Assembly: GCF_023517795.1 (NCBI RefSeq)
Contig: NZ_CP082928.1
Location: 3,596,001-3,660,000, forward strand
Length of the DNA stretch: 64,000 bases
Direction of reading: 5' to 3'
DNA from: Pseudomonas fulva
GTDB lineage: Bacteria > Pseudomonadota > Gammaproteobacteria > Pseudomonadales > Pseudomonadaceae
The translations under genes were made by a program, and so were the position numbers. The notes beneath the pieces are model-generated. The model saw only the letters and a list, made by a program, of their open reading frames with translations, had not been told where the DNA came from and searched no databases. This document shows positions 10,531-21,108 of the stretch, in pieces (the stretch's first letter is position 1; each line of letters starts with the position of its first letter).

Positions 10531-11475
10531 ATGCAAAAAAGCATGATGTCGGCCGGCCAGATGAACTGGGACGACCTCAAGTTCTTTCTCGAAGTGGCGC
10601 GTACCCGAACCGCCAGCAGCGCCGCCAGGCGCCTGGGCGTGGACTACACCACCGTGTCGCGGCGTATCGGCGCGCTGGAGAAGGCGCTCGGCACCCTGTT
10701 GTTCGAACGCTCACGGGCCAGCGGCTTCGTGCTGACTACGGAGGGGCAGCACCTGCTGGGTTATGCCGAGGCCCTGGAAAGCACCCTGCAGACCGCCTGC
10801 GAGCAGGTGTCGGGCGCCAGCCTGGCGCTCTCGGGCCACGTGCGCATCGGCTCGACCGAGGGCTTCGGCAGCTACTTCGTGGCGCCGCAGCTGGGCGGCT
10901 TCCAGGCTATCTACCCGAATATCGCCATCGACCTGTTGCCGGTGCCGCACTTCATCAGCCTGTCGCGCCGTGAGGCGGATATCGCCATCACCCTGGAACG
11001 CCCGGAACGCGGGCCCTACGTCTGCTCGCGGCTGTGCGACTACGCCCTGAAGCTGTATGCCACACCCGGGTACCTGGACCGGCACCCGTCGATCCGCCAG
11101 GTGGAGGATCTGGGCCGGCATTCGTTCATCACCTACGTCGATGACCTGGCATTCAGCCCCGAGCTGCTCTACCTGGAAGGCATCGTGCCCAATGCCAGCA
11201 GCACGCTGCGCAGCACCAGCGTGGTGGCCCAGTACCTGGCCACCTTGCAGGGGCGGGCGCTGGCGATCCTGCCGTGCTTTCTGGCCGGCCCGGATGCCCG
11301 GCTGGTCGAGGTGCTGCCTAGTGAGGTGAAGGTCACGCGGCAGTTCTGGCTCTACTACCGCGAGGATCTGCGCAAGCTCAAACGCATCACCCTGGTGGCC
11401 GATTACCTGCGCGCCTGCGCCGAGCGCAATCGCGCGTTTCTGCTCGGTGATAACGCCGAAATGGCGTTTGCGTGA
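10531..11475 (+). CDS. LysR-family transcriptional regulator of the mms operon
   Basis: 314-residue LysR regulator. The winged helix-turn-helix is at about residues 13-70 (TASSAARRLGVDYTTVSRRI) and is followed by a LysR substrate-binding domain. It is transcribed divergently from the carrier-mmsA-mmsB unit across a 121-bp gap, the classic arrangement for a LysR regulator controlling its neighbour. In P. aeruginosa the mms genes are controlled by an AraC-type protein, MmsR, so the regulator class differs here. An internal ATG at 10561 (MNWDDLKF) is an equally possible start, because most LysR proteins of this subgroup begin within a few residues of that motif. Confidence 0.88.
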   Translation: MQKSMMSAGQMNWDDLKFFLEVARTRTASSAARRLGVDYTTVSRRIGALEKALGTLLFERSRASGFVLTTEGQHLLGYAEALESTLQTACEQVSGASLALSGHVRIGSTEGFGSYFVAPQLGGFQAIYPNIAIDLLPVPHFISLSRREADIAITLERPERGPYVCSRLCDYALKLYATPGYLDRHPSIRQVEDLGRHSFITYVDDLAFSPELLYLEGIVPNASSTLRSTSVVAQYLATLQGRALAILPCFLAGPDARLVEVLPSEVKVTRQFWLYYREDLRKLKRITLVADYLRACAERNRAFLLGDNAEMAFA

Positions 11476-11542
11476 CTGATCTGCCCATGGCGGTCACGCA
11501 CGGCTCGGGCGATACTTCGGGCCATTTCCCGGAGGTCATGCC

Positions 11543-12049
11543 ATGTCTGCAGAAAACGCCCAGTTGATCACCCGTTTTTACCAGGCGTTCCAGCGCCTCG
11601 ACGCCGAGGAAATGGCGCGTTGCTACGCGCCGGACGTGCGTTTCAGCGACCCGGCCTTCGGCCAGTTGAGCGGTGACGATGCCCGCGACATGTGGCGCAT
11701 GCTGACCTCCCGCGCCAAGAAATTCTCGCTGACCTTTTCCGACGTGCAGGCCGATGCCACCGGCGGCAGTGCCAAATGGGTGGCCACCTACCTGTTCACC
11801 CAGACCGGGCGCACCGTGGTCAATCGCATCGACGCATCGTTCGTGATTCGCGGTGGATTGATCGTCGAGCATCGCGACCACTTCGACATGTGGCGCTGGG
11901 CCGCTCAGGCACTGGGCTTCCAGGGCATGCTGATCGGCTGGACGCCGTTGCTCAAGAACACCGTGCGCAAGCAGGCGCGTAACGGTCTGCGGCAGTTCCA
12001 GGCCGCCCGTGCGTCAGACGGGCAGCACGGCGGAGAAGCGCGCGGCTGA
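11543..12049 (+). CDS. SnoaL-like / nuclear transport factor 2 fold protein
   Basis: 168-residue protein with an NTF2-like cone fold in its first 125 residues: ITRFYQAFQRLDAEEMARCY, then DVRFSDPAFG, and a closing VEHRDHFDMWRWAAQALG. This matches small SnoaL-like proteins that are often annotated as ketosteroid isomerase-related. A basic C-terminal tail follows. GGAGG sits about eight bases before the ATG. No catalytic role can be assigned. It follows the LysR gene by 67 bases and may be independently transcribed. Confidence 0.8.
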   Translation: MSAENAQLITRFYQAFQRLDAEEMARCYAPDVRFSDPAFGQLSGDDARDMWRMLTSRAKKFSLTFSDVQADATGGSAKWVATYLFTQTGRTVVNRIDASFVIRGGLIVEHRDHFDMWRWAAQALGFQGMLIGWTPLLKNTVRKQARNGLRQFQAARASDGQHGGEARG

Positions 12050-12153
12050 ACGGAGTGGTACGCTCTCCGGTCAGAACTTCATCGCTGAATGGCCGAGTGC
12101 ATGTAAAGGCTGCATTCATCGTGTGAAAGCCCGTCCGCCAGAGTATTTCGATC

Positions 12154-12864
12154 ATGAGTGTTATGTCCCTATCCCCCCGTAAAGCCAAGGCCTGGAGCGT
12201 GCACGCGGTCACCGCGAGCGGAGTCATCCTTGGCATGTTGGCGTTGCTTGCATTGATCGAAGGGCGGGCGGAAAGCTGCTTGCTCTGGTTGGGGCTGGCG
12301 CTGCTGGTCGATGGCCTGGACGGCACCCTGGCGCGCAAGTACGACGTGAAGGTGGTATTGCCGCATTTCGACGGCTCTACCCTCGACCTGGTGATCGACT
12401 ACCTCACCTACGTGTTCATCCCGGCGATCTTCGTCTATCGCTTCATCCCGCTGCCCGAATACACATTGCTGCTGTCGGTGGGCGTGATCCTGCTGTCGTC
12501 GCTGTTCTGCTTCTGCAACGTCAACATGAAGAGCAAGGACAACTACTTCGTCGGCTTCCCCGCCGCCTGGAACGTGGTGGTGGTGTACCTCTATCTGCTC
12601 GACTTCGAGCCCTGGGTCACCTTCGCGGTGATCATGGTGCTGGCCGGCCTGACCCTGACCCGCATGAAGTTCCTGCACCCGTTCCGGGTCAAGCAGTTCA
12701 TGCCGATCAACATCGCCGTGACCATGGTGTGGATGTTCGCCTGCGCCGGGCTGATCCTGCAGTTCCCCGCCCAGCCGCTGTGGCTGCTGGTGCTCTGGGG
12801 TCTGTCCTCGGCGTATTTCGTGGGCATGTGCGTGTGGCGTTCGGCCCGCGAGTGGTTCGCCTGA
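12154..12864 (+). CDS. pcs: Phosphatidylcholine synthase
   Basis: 236-residue integral membrane protein of the CDP-alcohol phosphatidyltransferase class I family. The catalytic signature is split in the way typical of Pcs: DGLDGTLARKYDV followed by HFDGSTLDLVIDY, providing the acidic residues that hold the metal and CDP-diacylglycerol. About six to eight membrane helices are visible. The enzyme makes phosphatidylcholine in one step from choline and CDP-diacylglycerol, as described for P. aeruginosa and rhizobia, and acts in the inner membrane. It is a separate unit from the gene before it. Start at the first ATG; an internal ATG three codons later is also possible. Confidence 0.92.
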   Translation: MSVMSLSPRKAKAWSVHAVTASGVILGMLALLALIEGRAESCLLWLGLALLVDGLDGTLARKYDVKVVLPHFDGSTLDLVIDYLTYVFIPAIFVYRFIPLPEYTLLLSVGVILLSSLFCFCNVNMKSKDNYFVGFPAAWNVVVVYLYLLDFEPWVTFAVIMVLAGLTLTRMKFLHPFRVKQFMPINIAVTMVWMFACAGLILQFPAQPLWLLVLWGLSSAYFVGMCVWRSAREWFA

Positions 12865-12873
12865 TCGTCAGCG

Positions 12874-13188
12874 ATGAGCGTCACAGCGGCTAAACCCTGG
12901 TTCGTCTACCTCGTGCGCGCCGCCAACGGCGCGCTCTACTGCGGCATCAGCGACGATCCGCAGCGGCGCTTCGCCCAGCACCAGAGCGGCAAAGGCGCCC
13001 GGTTCTTCTTCTCCAGCCCGGCGGTGGCCCTTGTGTACAGCGAAAGCTGTAGCGGCAAGGGCGACGCCTTGCGTCGCGAGCGGGCGATCAAACGCCTCGG
13101 CAAAGGTGCCAAGGAGGCCCTGGTGGCCACCGCCAGCCTGATGCATATGCTTGATGAACAGCCATCAGCCCCGCTGGGTTCTGCCTAG
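12874..13188 (+). CDS. GIY-YIG domain protein (YhbQ/UPF0213 type)
   Basis: 104-residue single-domain GIY-YIG protein. The signature reads [20 protein letters not shown], followed by the conserved arginine in PQRRFAQHQ and the acidic residue in LVYSESC. Such small stand-alone proteins are widespread; some act on DNA, but their physiological job in Pseudomonas is not established. The gene begins only nine bases after pcs and could be co-transcribed with it. Length is normal for the family. Confidence 0.88.
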   Translation: MSVTAAKPWFVYLVRAANGALYCGISDDPQRRFAQHQSGKGARFFFSSPAVALVYSESCSGKGDALRRERAIKRLGKGAKEALVATASLMHMLDEQPSAPLGSA

Positions 13189-13241
13189 CGCATCGCCAAG
13201 CTGAGTTAAGCTGCAAGCCTTATCCGTACCCGGAGGCTTCC

Positions 13242-14177
13242 ATGTCTGAGCTGATCCTGCATCATTACCCCACCTCGCCCTTCGCCGAGAAGGCCCGCCT
13301 GCTGCTGGGCTTCAAGAACCTCGCCTGGCGTTCGGTGCAGATTCCGCCGGTGATGCCCAAGCCGGACCTCACCGCCCTGACCGGTGGCTACCGCAAGACA
13401 CCGGTGCTGCAGATCGGTGCCGACATCTACTGCGACACCGCCCTGATTGCCCGTCGCCTGGAGGCCCATCAGCCGCAGCCGGCATTGCTGCCCGGCGCCC
13501 AGGCATTCGCCATCGCCACCTTTGCCCAATGGGCCGACTCGGTGGTGTTCCAGCATGCGGTGAGCCTGGTGTTCCAGCCCGAGTCCATCGCCGTACGGTT
13601 CGCCAAGGCGCCGCCGGAGTTCCTGCAGACCTTTATCGCCGACCGCAGCAAGCTGTTCTCGGGCGGCCAGGCCACCCGGATGCCGGCCGAGCAGGCCAAA
13701 CACCAGTGGCCCGTGTTCATGGCGCGGCTGCAGGCGCAGCTGGAGGCCAGCGGCGGCCAGTTCCTGTTCGGCGAGCAGAGCTTGGCCGATATCGCCATGG
13801 CCCATCCGTTGTGGTTCCTGCGTGCAACCCCGGTGACTTCGCCGCTGGTCGATGGCTACCCGGCGGTGGTCGCCTGGTTGGACCGTGTACTGTCACGTGG
13901 GCATGGCAAGCCGGAGGAGCTGAGCAGCGAGGCGGCCGTCGAGATCGCACGCGCCGCCATGCCTGCGCCGCTGCCCGAAGAAGCGTTCAGCGATCCGAAC
14001 GGTTTCAAGGCCGGTCAACGGGTGGCGATTTCGGCTATCGACTATGGCGTGGAGGCAGTCGAGGGTGAGCTGCTTTTCGCCGGCGCCGAGGAACTGATCC
14101 TGCGCCGTGAGGATGAGCGCGCCGGCGTCGTGCATGTGCACTTTCCGCGTCTGGGTTTCCGCATCGAGGCGCGTTGA
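13242..14177 (+). CDS. Glutathione S-transferase family protein with C-terminal extension
   Basis: 311-residue protein. Residues 1-80 form the thioredoxin-like GST N-domain (HHYPTSPFAEKARLLLG, then the cis-Pro region GYRKTPVLQIGADIYCDT). Residues 90-225 form the helical C-domain with GEQSLADIAMAHPL. About 85 further residues (from PEEAFSDPNG) are not part of a standard GST and look like a small beta domain ending VHVHFPRLGFRIEAR. GSTs of this 310-residue architecture occur widely in pseudomonads. Substrate unknown. It has its own ribosome site (GGAGG) and precedes large inverted repeats. Confidence 0.85.
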   Translation: MSELILHHYPTSPFAEKARLLLGFKNLAWRSVQIPPVMPKPDLTALTGGYRKTPVLQIGADIYCDTALIARRLEAHQPQPALLPGAQAFAIATFAQWADSVVFQHAVSLVFQPESIAVRFAKAPPEFLQTFIADRSKLFSGGQATRMPAEQAKHQWPVFMARLQAQLEASGGQFLFGEQSLADIAMAHPLWFLRATPVTSPLVDGYPAVVAWLDRVLSRGHGKPEELSSEAAVEIARAAMPAPLPEEAFSDPNGFKAGQRVAISAIDYGVEAVEGELLFAGAEELILRREDERAGVVHVHFPRLGFRIEAR

Positions 14178-14190
14178 GTTCGTTAAAGAT

Positions 14191-14245
14191 CGCGGCTAAA
14201 GCCGCTCCCACAAAGGTACCAGGCGTGGGAGCGGCTTTAGCCGCG
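14191..14245. repeat. REP-like perfect inverted repeat, 21-bp arms
   Basis: Arms at 14191-14211 and 14225-14245 are exact reverse complements (21 of 21) around a 13-base loop and carry the GCGGCTAAAGCCGCTCCCAC motif. This text (RGCGGCTAAAGCCGCTCCCAC) is a familiar high-copy intergenic palindrome in Pseudomonas. It lies 13 bases after the GST stop codon and just before a second inverted repeat, so the pair may act as a BIME-like unit and transcription barrier between convergent genes. Confidence 0.9.
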
Positions 14246-14264
14246 AGAGGTTTGGGGGACAGGC

Positions 14265-14348
14265 CGTAGGATGGGGCGGGCCGCTTAGGATGGGTGAAAC
14301 CCATCAATCGCCGATGGGTTTCACCTACGCGGCCCGACCCATCCTACG
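14265..14348. repeat. Large imperfect inverted repeat between convergent genes
   Basis: Left arm 14265-14305 and right arm 14313-14348 pair over most of their length (CGTAGGATGG...TGAAACCCATC against GATGGGTTTCA...CCATCCTACG), with a five-base insertion (GGATG) in the left arm. It belongs to the GTAGGRTGG class of palindromes that also forms the cores of the elements at 36.8 and 45.8 kb. It lies directly between the GST gene and eutC, whose 3' ends face each other. Confidence 0.85.
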
Positions 14349-14364
14349 GCTACGACCTATTGCT

Positions 14365-15174
14365 TCATCGCTGATCCGGCAGCAAAAAATTCCCCGGCCC
14401 TTCACCTTCCAGGGTCGGTACTTCGGCCTCGTCTTTCAGATCCACGCCCGACAGCTGGCGGCGGCAGGCCTCGCGCATCAGGTACATCAGCCGGAAGGTG
14501 GCCATGCCGTAGCTCAGGCCCTCCAACCGCACGTTGGAGATGCAGTTGCGGTAGGCGTCGTTGAGGCCGACCCGCGGTGCGTAGGTGAAGTACAGGCCCA
14601 GGCTGTCCGGTGAGCTGAGCCCTGGGCGTTCGCCGATCAGGATCACCGTCATTTTCGCGCCAAGCCGTTCGCCCACTTCATCGGCAACCGCCACCCGGCC
14701 CTGCTCGACCAGGGTGATGGGCGCCAGCTTCCAGCCATCCTCGGTGGTCTGCTCCAGCAGCTTTTCCAGAAATGGCAGGCTGTGACGGCGCACGGCCAGG
14801 GAAGACAGGCCATCGGCGATGACGATGGCCAGGTCGTAGCCGCGGCCGTTTTCCTTGGCATAGTCGTCCAGGGCATTGGCGGATGCTCCGTCCAGGCGCC
14901 GTCCAAGGTCCGGGCGCTGCAGGTAGGTGTGCCGGTCCGCCGCGGCGCTGTGCAGCAGCAGGGTATCCAGGCCGCGGCCCTGCAGTTCTTCGCACAGGCC
15001 TTCATGGTCGAAGGGCAGGTGCACGGCATCCCGGGCCTGGGCGTGGGCGAACTGGAAATCCAGCTGCGCGGCGGTCGGCAAGCTGGTGCCGGCGCGGCCC
15101 AGGGCGATACGCGCCGGGGTCAGCTGGCGCAGCTGCTGCCAGGGGTTGGGCGTAGCGGGGGATTTATCGGACAT
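14365..15174 (-). CDS. eutC: Ethanolamine ammonia-lyase, small subunit
   Basis: 269-residue EutC. With EutB it forms the adenosylcobalamin-dependent lyase that splits ethanolamine into acetaldehyde and ammonia. The conserved body is recognisable by [16 protein letters not shown] near residue 19, [30 protein letters not shown] and [11 protein letters not shown]. It lies nine bases downstream of eutB, which fixes the operon. No shell-protein genes are nearby, so this is the cytoplasmic, compartment-free type of ethanolamine pathway usual for pseudomonads. Confidence 0.95.
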   Translation of the reverse strand: MSDKSPATPNPWQQLRQLTPARIALGRAGTSLPTAAQLDFQFAHAQARDAVHLPFDHEGLCEELQGRGLDTLLLHSAAADRHTYLQRPDLGRRLDGASANALDDYAKENGRGYDLAIVIADGLSSLAVRRHSLPFLEKLLEQTTEDGWKLAPITLVEQGRVAVADEVGERLGAKMTVILIGERPGLSSPDSLGLYFTYAPRVGLNDAYRNCISNVRLEGLSYGMATFRLMYLMREACRRQLSGVDLKDEAEVPTLEGEGPGNFLLPDQR

Positions 15175-15183
15175 GGCGACCTC

Positions 15184-16578
15184 TCAAGCCAGTTGCGCCA
15201 GGGCCTGGCGAAATGCCGGCGGCAGCTCGTTACCCATATGCAGGCGGCCGCCCTGTTGCTGGAAGATGCCCATGCGCGCCAGCCAGGCTTCGAACTCCGG
15301 CGCCGCGTGCAGGCCGAGCACCTTGCGGGCGTACAGGGCATCGTGAAACGAGGTGGTCTGGTAGTTGAGCATCACGTCGTCGGAGCCGGGAATGCCCATG
15401 ATGAAGTTGATGCCGGCGGTGCCGAGCAGGGTCAGCAGGGTGTCCATGTCGTCCTGGTCGGCTTCGGCGTGGTTGGTGTAACAGATGTCGCAGCCCATGG
15501 GCACGCCGAGCAGCTTGCCGCAGAAGTGATCCTCCAGGCCGGCGCGGATGATCTGCTTGCCGTTGTACAGGTATTCCGGGCCGATGAATCCGACCACGGT
15601 GTTGACCAGAAACGGCTTGAAGTGCCGGGCCACCGCATAGGCGCGGGTTTCGCAGGTCTGCTGGTCGACGTCGTGGTTGGCGTTGGCCGACAGCGCGCTG
15701 CCCTGGCCGGTCTCGAAGTACATCAGGTTGTTGCCCAGGGTGCCGCGCTTGAGGCTCAGGCCGGCTTCGTAGCCTTCCTGCAGCACCTTGAGGGTCACGC
15801 CGAAGCTGGCGTTGGCCGCCTCGGTGCCGGCGATGGACTGGAACACCAGGTCCAGCGGCGCACCGCGCTCGATGGCGGCGATGGAGCTGGTGACATGGGT
15901 CAGCACGCAGGACTGGGTGGGGATCTCGTAGCGCTGGATGATCGCGTCGAGCATGTCCACCAGGGCGCGGATCGAGCTGGCGCTGTCGGTGGCCGGGTTG
16001 ATGCCGATCATCGCATCGCCGTTTCCGTAGAGCAGACCGTCGAGGATGCTGGCGGCGATGCCCGCCGGATCGTCGGTCGGGTGGTTGGGCTGCAGGCGCG
16101 TGGACATCCGCCCGCGCAGGCCCATGGTGTTGCGAAACTTGGTTACTACACGGGTCTTTTGCGCGACCAGCACCAGATCCTGCACGCGCATGATCTTCGA
16201 GACCGCCGCGGCCATTTCCGGGGTCAGCCCCGGTGCCAGGGCGGTCAGGCTGGTTTCGTCGGCGGCATCGCCGAGCAGCCAGTCGCGCAGGCCGCCCACG
16301 GTCAGGTGGCTGACCGGCGCGAAGGCCTCGGCATCGTGGGTGTCGACGATCAGCCGGGTGACTTCGTCCTGCTCATAGGGGATGACCGCCTCCTGCAGGA
16401 AATGCTTGAGCGGCACATCGGCCAGGGCCATCTGCGCCGCAGCACGTTCGGCATCGCTCTGCGCAGCCACTTCGGCCAGGTAGTCGCCGGAGCGCGCCGG
16501 GCTGGCCTTGGCCATCAGTTCGCGCAGGCTGTCGAAGCGCCAGGTCATGTTGCCGATGGTGTGAGTGAATCCAGCCAT
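15184..16578 (-). CDS. eutB: Ethanolamine ammonia-lyase, large subunit
   Basis: 464-residue TIM-barrel subunit that holds the active site and, with EutC, the B12 cofactor. Recognised by family stretches such as MKIMRVQDL-like VSKIMRVQDLVLVAQKT, GDAMIGINPATDS, CVLTHVTSS and DQDDMDTLLTLLGTAGINF. Length matches EutB. The gene sits between the permease and eutC; a perfect hairpin separates it from the permease gene. No B12-type riboswitch was recognised ahead of it. Confidence 0.95.
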   Translation of the reverse strand: MAGFTHTIGNMTWRFDSLRELMAKASPARSGDYLAEVAAQSDAERAAAQMALADVPLKHFLQEAVIPYEQDEVTRLIVDTHDAEAFAPVSHLTVGGLRDWLLGDAADETSLTALAPGLTPEMAAAVSKIMRVQDLVLVAQKTRVVTKFRNTMGLRGRMSTRLQPNHPTDDPAGIAASILDGLLYGNGDAMIGINPATDSASSIRALVDMLDAIIQRYEIPTQSCVLTHVTSSIAAIERGAPLDLVFQSIAGTEAANASFGVTLKVLQEGYEAGLSLKRGTLGNNLMYFETGQGSALSANANHDVDQQTCETRAYAVARHFKPFLVNTVVGFIGPEYLYNGKQIIRAGLEDHFCGKLLGVPMGCDICYTNHAEADQDDMDTLLTLLGTAGINFIMGIPGSDDVMLNYQTTSFHDALYARKVLGLHAAPEFEAWLARMGIFQQQGGRLHMGNELPPAFRQALAQLA

Positions 16579-16595
16579 GAATCATGTCTCCTGTC

Positions 16596-16617
16596 GCGGC
16601 CGCTTTTCAGCGGCCGC
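16596..16617 (-). promoter_or_regulatory. Hairpin between the ethanolamine permease gene and eutB
   Basis: A perfect 8-bp palindromic stem (GCGGCCGC on both sides) with loop TTTTCA lies in the 48-bp gap between eat and eutB on the minus-strand transcript. There is no T run, so it is more likely a processing or stability element than a terminator. Confidence 0.6.
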
Positions 16618-16626
16618 TGCAAGGGG

Positions 16627-18072
16627 TTAACGCAGTGACTGCTCGGCAGCCTGAATCGCCGCGAACTCTTCCTCCGGTGTGCCGGACACCAGGTGGTGGC
16701 GGCTGTACAAGGCGAAGTAGGCAATGAACAGAGCGTAGATGATGGCAGCGCCGATCACGACGCGCAGGTCGACCAGGAAGCAGGCCACCAGCGCCACGGC
16801 AGCCAGCACCAGCGCCACCGAGGAGGTCAGCACGCCACCAGGGGTGCGATAGGGGCGTGGCATGTCGGGGCGACGGCTGCGCAGGGTGATGTGCGCGGCC
16901 ATCATCAGTACGTAAGACAGCGTGGCGCCGAATACCGCGACCAGAATCAGCAGGTCGCCCTGGCCGGTCAGCGACAGGCCGAAGCCGATGACGCCGGGTA
17001 CGATCAGCGCCATCACCGGCGCTTTGTTGCGGTTGGTCAGCGACAGGCTGCGCGGCAGGTAGCCGGCGCGCGACAGGGCGAAGATCTGCCGCGAGTAGGC
17101 GTAGATGATCGAGAAGAAACTGGCGATCAGACCGGCCAGGCCAACCAGGTTGACGAACTGGCTCATCCAGGTGGAACCGCCGTAGACCTTGACCAGCGAT
17201 TCGACCAGCGGGTTGCCCGAAGCCACCAGGGACTGGGCACCGGCGGCGCCTGGGCCGACCAGCAGAATCAGCCCGGCAAATACCAGCAGCACCAGCACGG
17301 CGCCGATCAGGCCGCGGGGCAGGTCGCGCTTGGGATCCTTGGTTTCCTCGGCGGCCAGCGGCACGCCTTCCACTGCCAGGAAGAACCAGATGCCGTAGGG
17401 CAGGGCGGCCCAGATGCCCAGGTAGCCGAACGGCAGGAAGCTGCTGGCGCCGTTGGCGTCGGTGGCGGGAATGTCGAACAGGTTGGCGACCTGAAAGTGC
17501 GGCGCCATGGCGACGATGTACACGCCCAGGGCGATGGCGGCGACGGCGGTGATGGCGAACATCAACTTCAGCGCCTCCCCGGCACCGAGGATATGGATGC
17601 CGATAAACACCACGTAGAACACCAGGTAGATGATCCAGCCGCCGACGCCGAACAACGATTCGCAGTAGGCACCGATAAAGCAGGCGATGGCCGCCGGCGC
17701 GATGGCGTATTCGATCAGGATCGCCGTGCCGGTGAGGAAGCCGCCCCAGGGGCCGAAGGCGGTGCGGGTGAAGCCATAACCGCCGCCGGCGGTAGGAATC
17801 ATCGACGACAGTTCGGCCAGGGAGAAGCACATGCACAGGTACATGGTCGCCATCAGCAGCGTGGCGATGAACATGCCGCCCCAGCCGCCTTGGGCCAGGC
17901 CGAAGTTCCAGCCGGCATAGTCGCCGGAAATCACGTAGGCCACGCCCAGGCCGATCAACAGGATCCAGCCGGCGGCGCCTTGTTTCAGTTGCCGATTGGC
18001 AAAGTAGTCGGCGCTGACCGCTTCGGTTTCCACACCGCCTTGCGAGGGTGTGGCGATTGTCTCTTTGGACAT
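16627..18072 (-). CDS. eat: Ethanolamine permease
   Basis: 481-residue APC-family transporter with about 12 membrane helices. The N-terminal stretch ANRQLKQGAAGWILLIGLGV followed by VISGDYAGWNFGLAQGGWGG and LSSMIPTAGGGYGFTRTAFG is characteristic of ethanolamine permeases. Position between the aldehyde dehydrogenase gene and eutBC supports the substrate. The start MSKETIATP has AGGAGT upstream; a longer in-frame start 25 bases upstream has no support. A 10-bp perfect hairpin stands just ahead of this gene. Confidence 0.93.
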   Translation of the reverse strand: MSKETIATPSQGGVETEAVSADYFANRQLKQGAAGWILLIGLGVAYVISGDYAGWNFGLAQGGWGGMFIATLLMATMYLCMCFSLAELSSMIPTAGGGYGFTRTAFGPWGGFLTGTAILIEYAIAPAAIACFIGAYCESLFGVGGWIIYLVFYVVFIGIHILGAGEALKLMFAITAVAAIALGVYIVAMAPHFQVANLFDIPATDANGASSFLPFGYLGIWAALPYGIWFFLAVEGVPLAAEETKDPKRDLPRGLIGAVLVLLVFAGLILLVGPGAAGAQSLVASGNPLVESLVKVYGGSTWMSQFVNLVGLAGLIASFFSIIYAYSRQIFALSRAGYLPRSLSLTNRNKAPVMALIVPGVIGFGLSLTGQGDLLILVAVFGATLSYVLMMAAHITLRSRRPDMPRPYRTPGGVLTSSVALVLAAVALVACFLVDLRVVIGAAIIYALFIAYFALYSRHHLVSGTPEEEFAAIQAAEQSLR

Positions 18073-18088
18073 GTTGGGACTCCTTCAT

Positions 18089-18110
18089 GCCCGCCACCGG
18101 GGTGGCGGGC
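18089..18110 (-). promoter_or_regulatory. Hairpin between the aldehyde dehydrogenase gene and eat
   Basis: A perfect 10-bp stem (GCCCGCCACC / GGTGGCGGGC) with a minimal loop sits in the 77-bp gap upstream of eat on the minus-strand transcript, 17 bases ahead of the start codon. It could partly terminate or stabilise the upstream messenger, giving different amounts of dehydrogenase and permease. Confidence 0.6.
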
Positions 18111-18149
18111 GCCGCTTTAAGGGTTGGCTATCTAGGGCAAATCGGCAGT

Positions 18150-19676
<1,527 letters not shown>

Positions 19677-20016
19677 TCTCCCATTGCGAGTTCTTGTAGT
19701 TTTCAGGGCGGGCCGCGAGCACGACCGGGGCTCGCGTTGAACTATGAGACGAATTCATGTGGCCGACTTGACGCTAGGCGAGGCTGGCTGTTCTGCAAAG
19801 TCAAATTTCCGGAGCGGCTCGAGACCTGTCGTGCCAGGTCAACTGTCACTGCTCTTTTTCGGTGCGAGTGTTTCCGAATGACCCGTTTCGGGGCTCTTGC
19901 AACCAGGTTCGCAAGAACGCTATGGCGCAGACCTCGACAGGGCAGGGGCTTGGCGGCTCATGCAATAACCGGCGTACTTCTTGCTTTCAGACATGACTTG
20001 TCACCAAGGAGGCGCC

Positions 20017-21108
20017 ATGAGCTCGGTTCTCGTCCAGCCTGACCTGTCCGCCGGCTTGTCCTTGATGGCCGGCGGGCCAACCAATGCCGGAGTCCTGGCC
20101 GCTGCGGCCAGCGGCTTGTGCGGCTTTATCGAAAAGCACGGCGGCGATCCGGATCGTATCCTCGGGGTTTCCGGTATCGACCCCGAATCCCTGCGCCATC
20201 CCACGTTGAGCCTGGCCTTGCCCAATTACTGCCAGGTGCTGGAGGAGGCGTCGCGCCAGTCCGGCTGCGACAACTTCGGCCTGTACTACGGTCAGCAGTT
20301 CAAACCCCAGGCGCTGGGGCTGCTCGGCTATATCGGCCTGTGCTCGGCCACCGTCGAGCAGGCACTGATCAACTTCGCCCGCGCCTTTCCGCTGCACCAG
20401 CGCAACAGCCTGATCCGCCTGGTGGACGAAGGCGAGTGCTACCGCTTCGACTACCAGGTGCGCCACGGCGCGATTCTTTGCCGCCGCCAGGATGCCGAGT
20501 TGACCCTGGGCATGGCCCTCAATCTGGTGCGCCACGTGCTCGGCCCACAGTGGGCGCCGCGTGCGGTGCACTTCGAGCATCCACACCCGGAGCACTGGCA
20601 CGAGCACTGCAAAGTCTTCGATGCGCCGGTCTACTTCGAGCAGCCGTTCAATTCCCTGGTCATCCCCAAACGCGGCCTGGATCGCGCCATGCCCCAGGGC
20701 GACCCCATCCTGCTGCTGGTGATGCAGGACTCGCTCAGCCAACTCAGCAACCTGAGCGGGCGCGGCGAGCGCGACCTGGCCGATGACGTGCGCGAGCAGA
20801 TTCGCCAGCAATTGCTGATGGGCGAGCCGGTATTGGAACTGGTTGCCGAACAACTGGGCATGAGCAGTTGGTCAGTGCAGCGCCGCCTGCGCGACCAGGG
20901 GCTGACCTTCTCCGCGATGGTCGACAAGGTGCGTTGCGAACTCGCCACCCACTACCTGCGCCAGCACCAATTGCCCATCTCCAACCTGGCGCCGCTGCTC
21001 GGCTACTCGGAAGTCAGCGCCTTTTCCCGCGCCTTCCGCCGCTGGTTCGGCGTCAGCCCCCGGCAATGGCGGCATGAGAGTGATGGGGTAGGCGGGCGTC
21101 GTCACTGA
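20017..21108 (+). CDS. AraC-family regulator, probable activator of ethanolamine genes
   Basis: 363-residue regulator. The N-terminal about 210 residues resemble the Arabinose_bd-type sensor (PF12625) seen in OruR-like proteins (FIEKHGGDPDRILGVSGID). The C-terminal about 100 residues are a double helix-turn-helix AraC domain (VAEQLGMSSWSVQRRLRDQG and ISNLAPLLGYSEVSAFSRAF). The start is the ATG preceded by AAGGAGG at optimal distance; an in-frame ATG 36 bases upstream lacks one. It is divergent from the dehydrogenase/eat/eutBC unit with a 340-bp gap, so it most likely controls that unit. The gap shows no convincing sigma-54 or sigma-70 promoter by eye. Confidence 0.88.
   Translation: MSSVLVQPDLSAGLSLMAGGPTNAGVLAAAASGLCGFIEKHGGDPDRILGVSGIDPESLRHPTLSLALPNYCQVLEEASRQSGCDNFGLYYGQQFKPQALGLLGYIGLCSATVEQALINFARAFPLHQRNSLIRLVDEGECYRFDYQVRHGAILCRRQDAELTLGMALNLVRHVLGPQWAPRAVHFEHPHPEHWHEHCKVFDAPVYFEQPFNSLVIPKRGLDRAMPQGDPILLLVMQDSLSQLSNLSGRGERDLADDVREQIRQQLLMGEPVLELVAEQLGMSSWSVQRRLRDQGLTFSAMVDKVRCELATHYLRQHQLPISNLAPLLGYSEVSAFSRAFRRWFGVSPRQWRHESDGVGGRRH

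Noticed and set aside
14782..16638. Long plus-strand frame opposite eutC and eutB
   Set aside because: It is a shadow of the eut genes: no domain motifs, runs across two genes, and the minus-strand proteins are unmistakable.
14365..18110. Possible cobalamin riboswitch controlling the B12-dependent ethanolamine lyase
   Set aside because: I looked for a B12-box-like conserved sequence in the gaps of the eut cluster and saw none; only simple hairpins are present.
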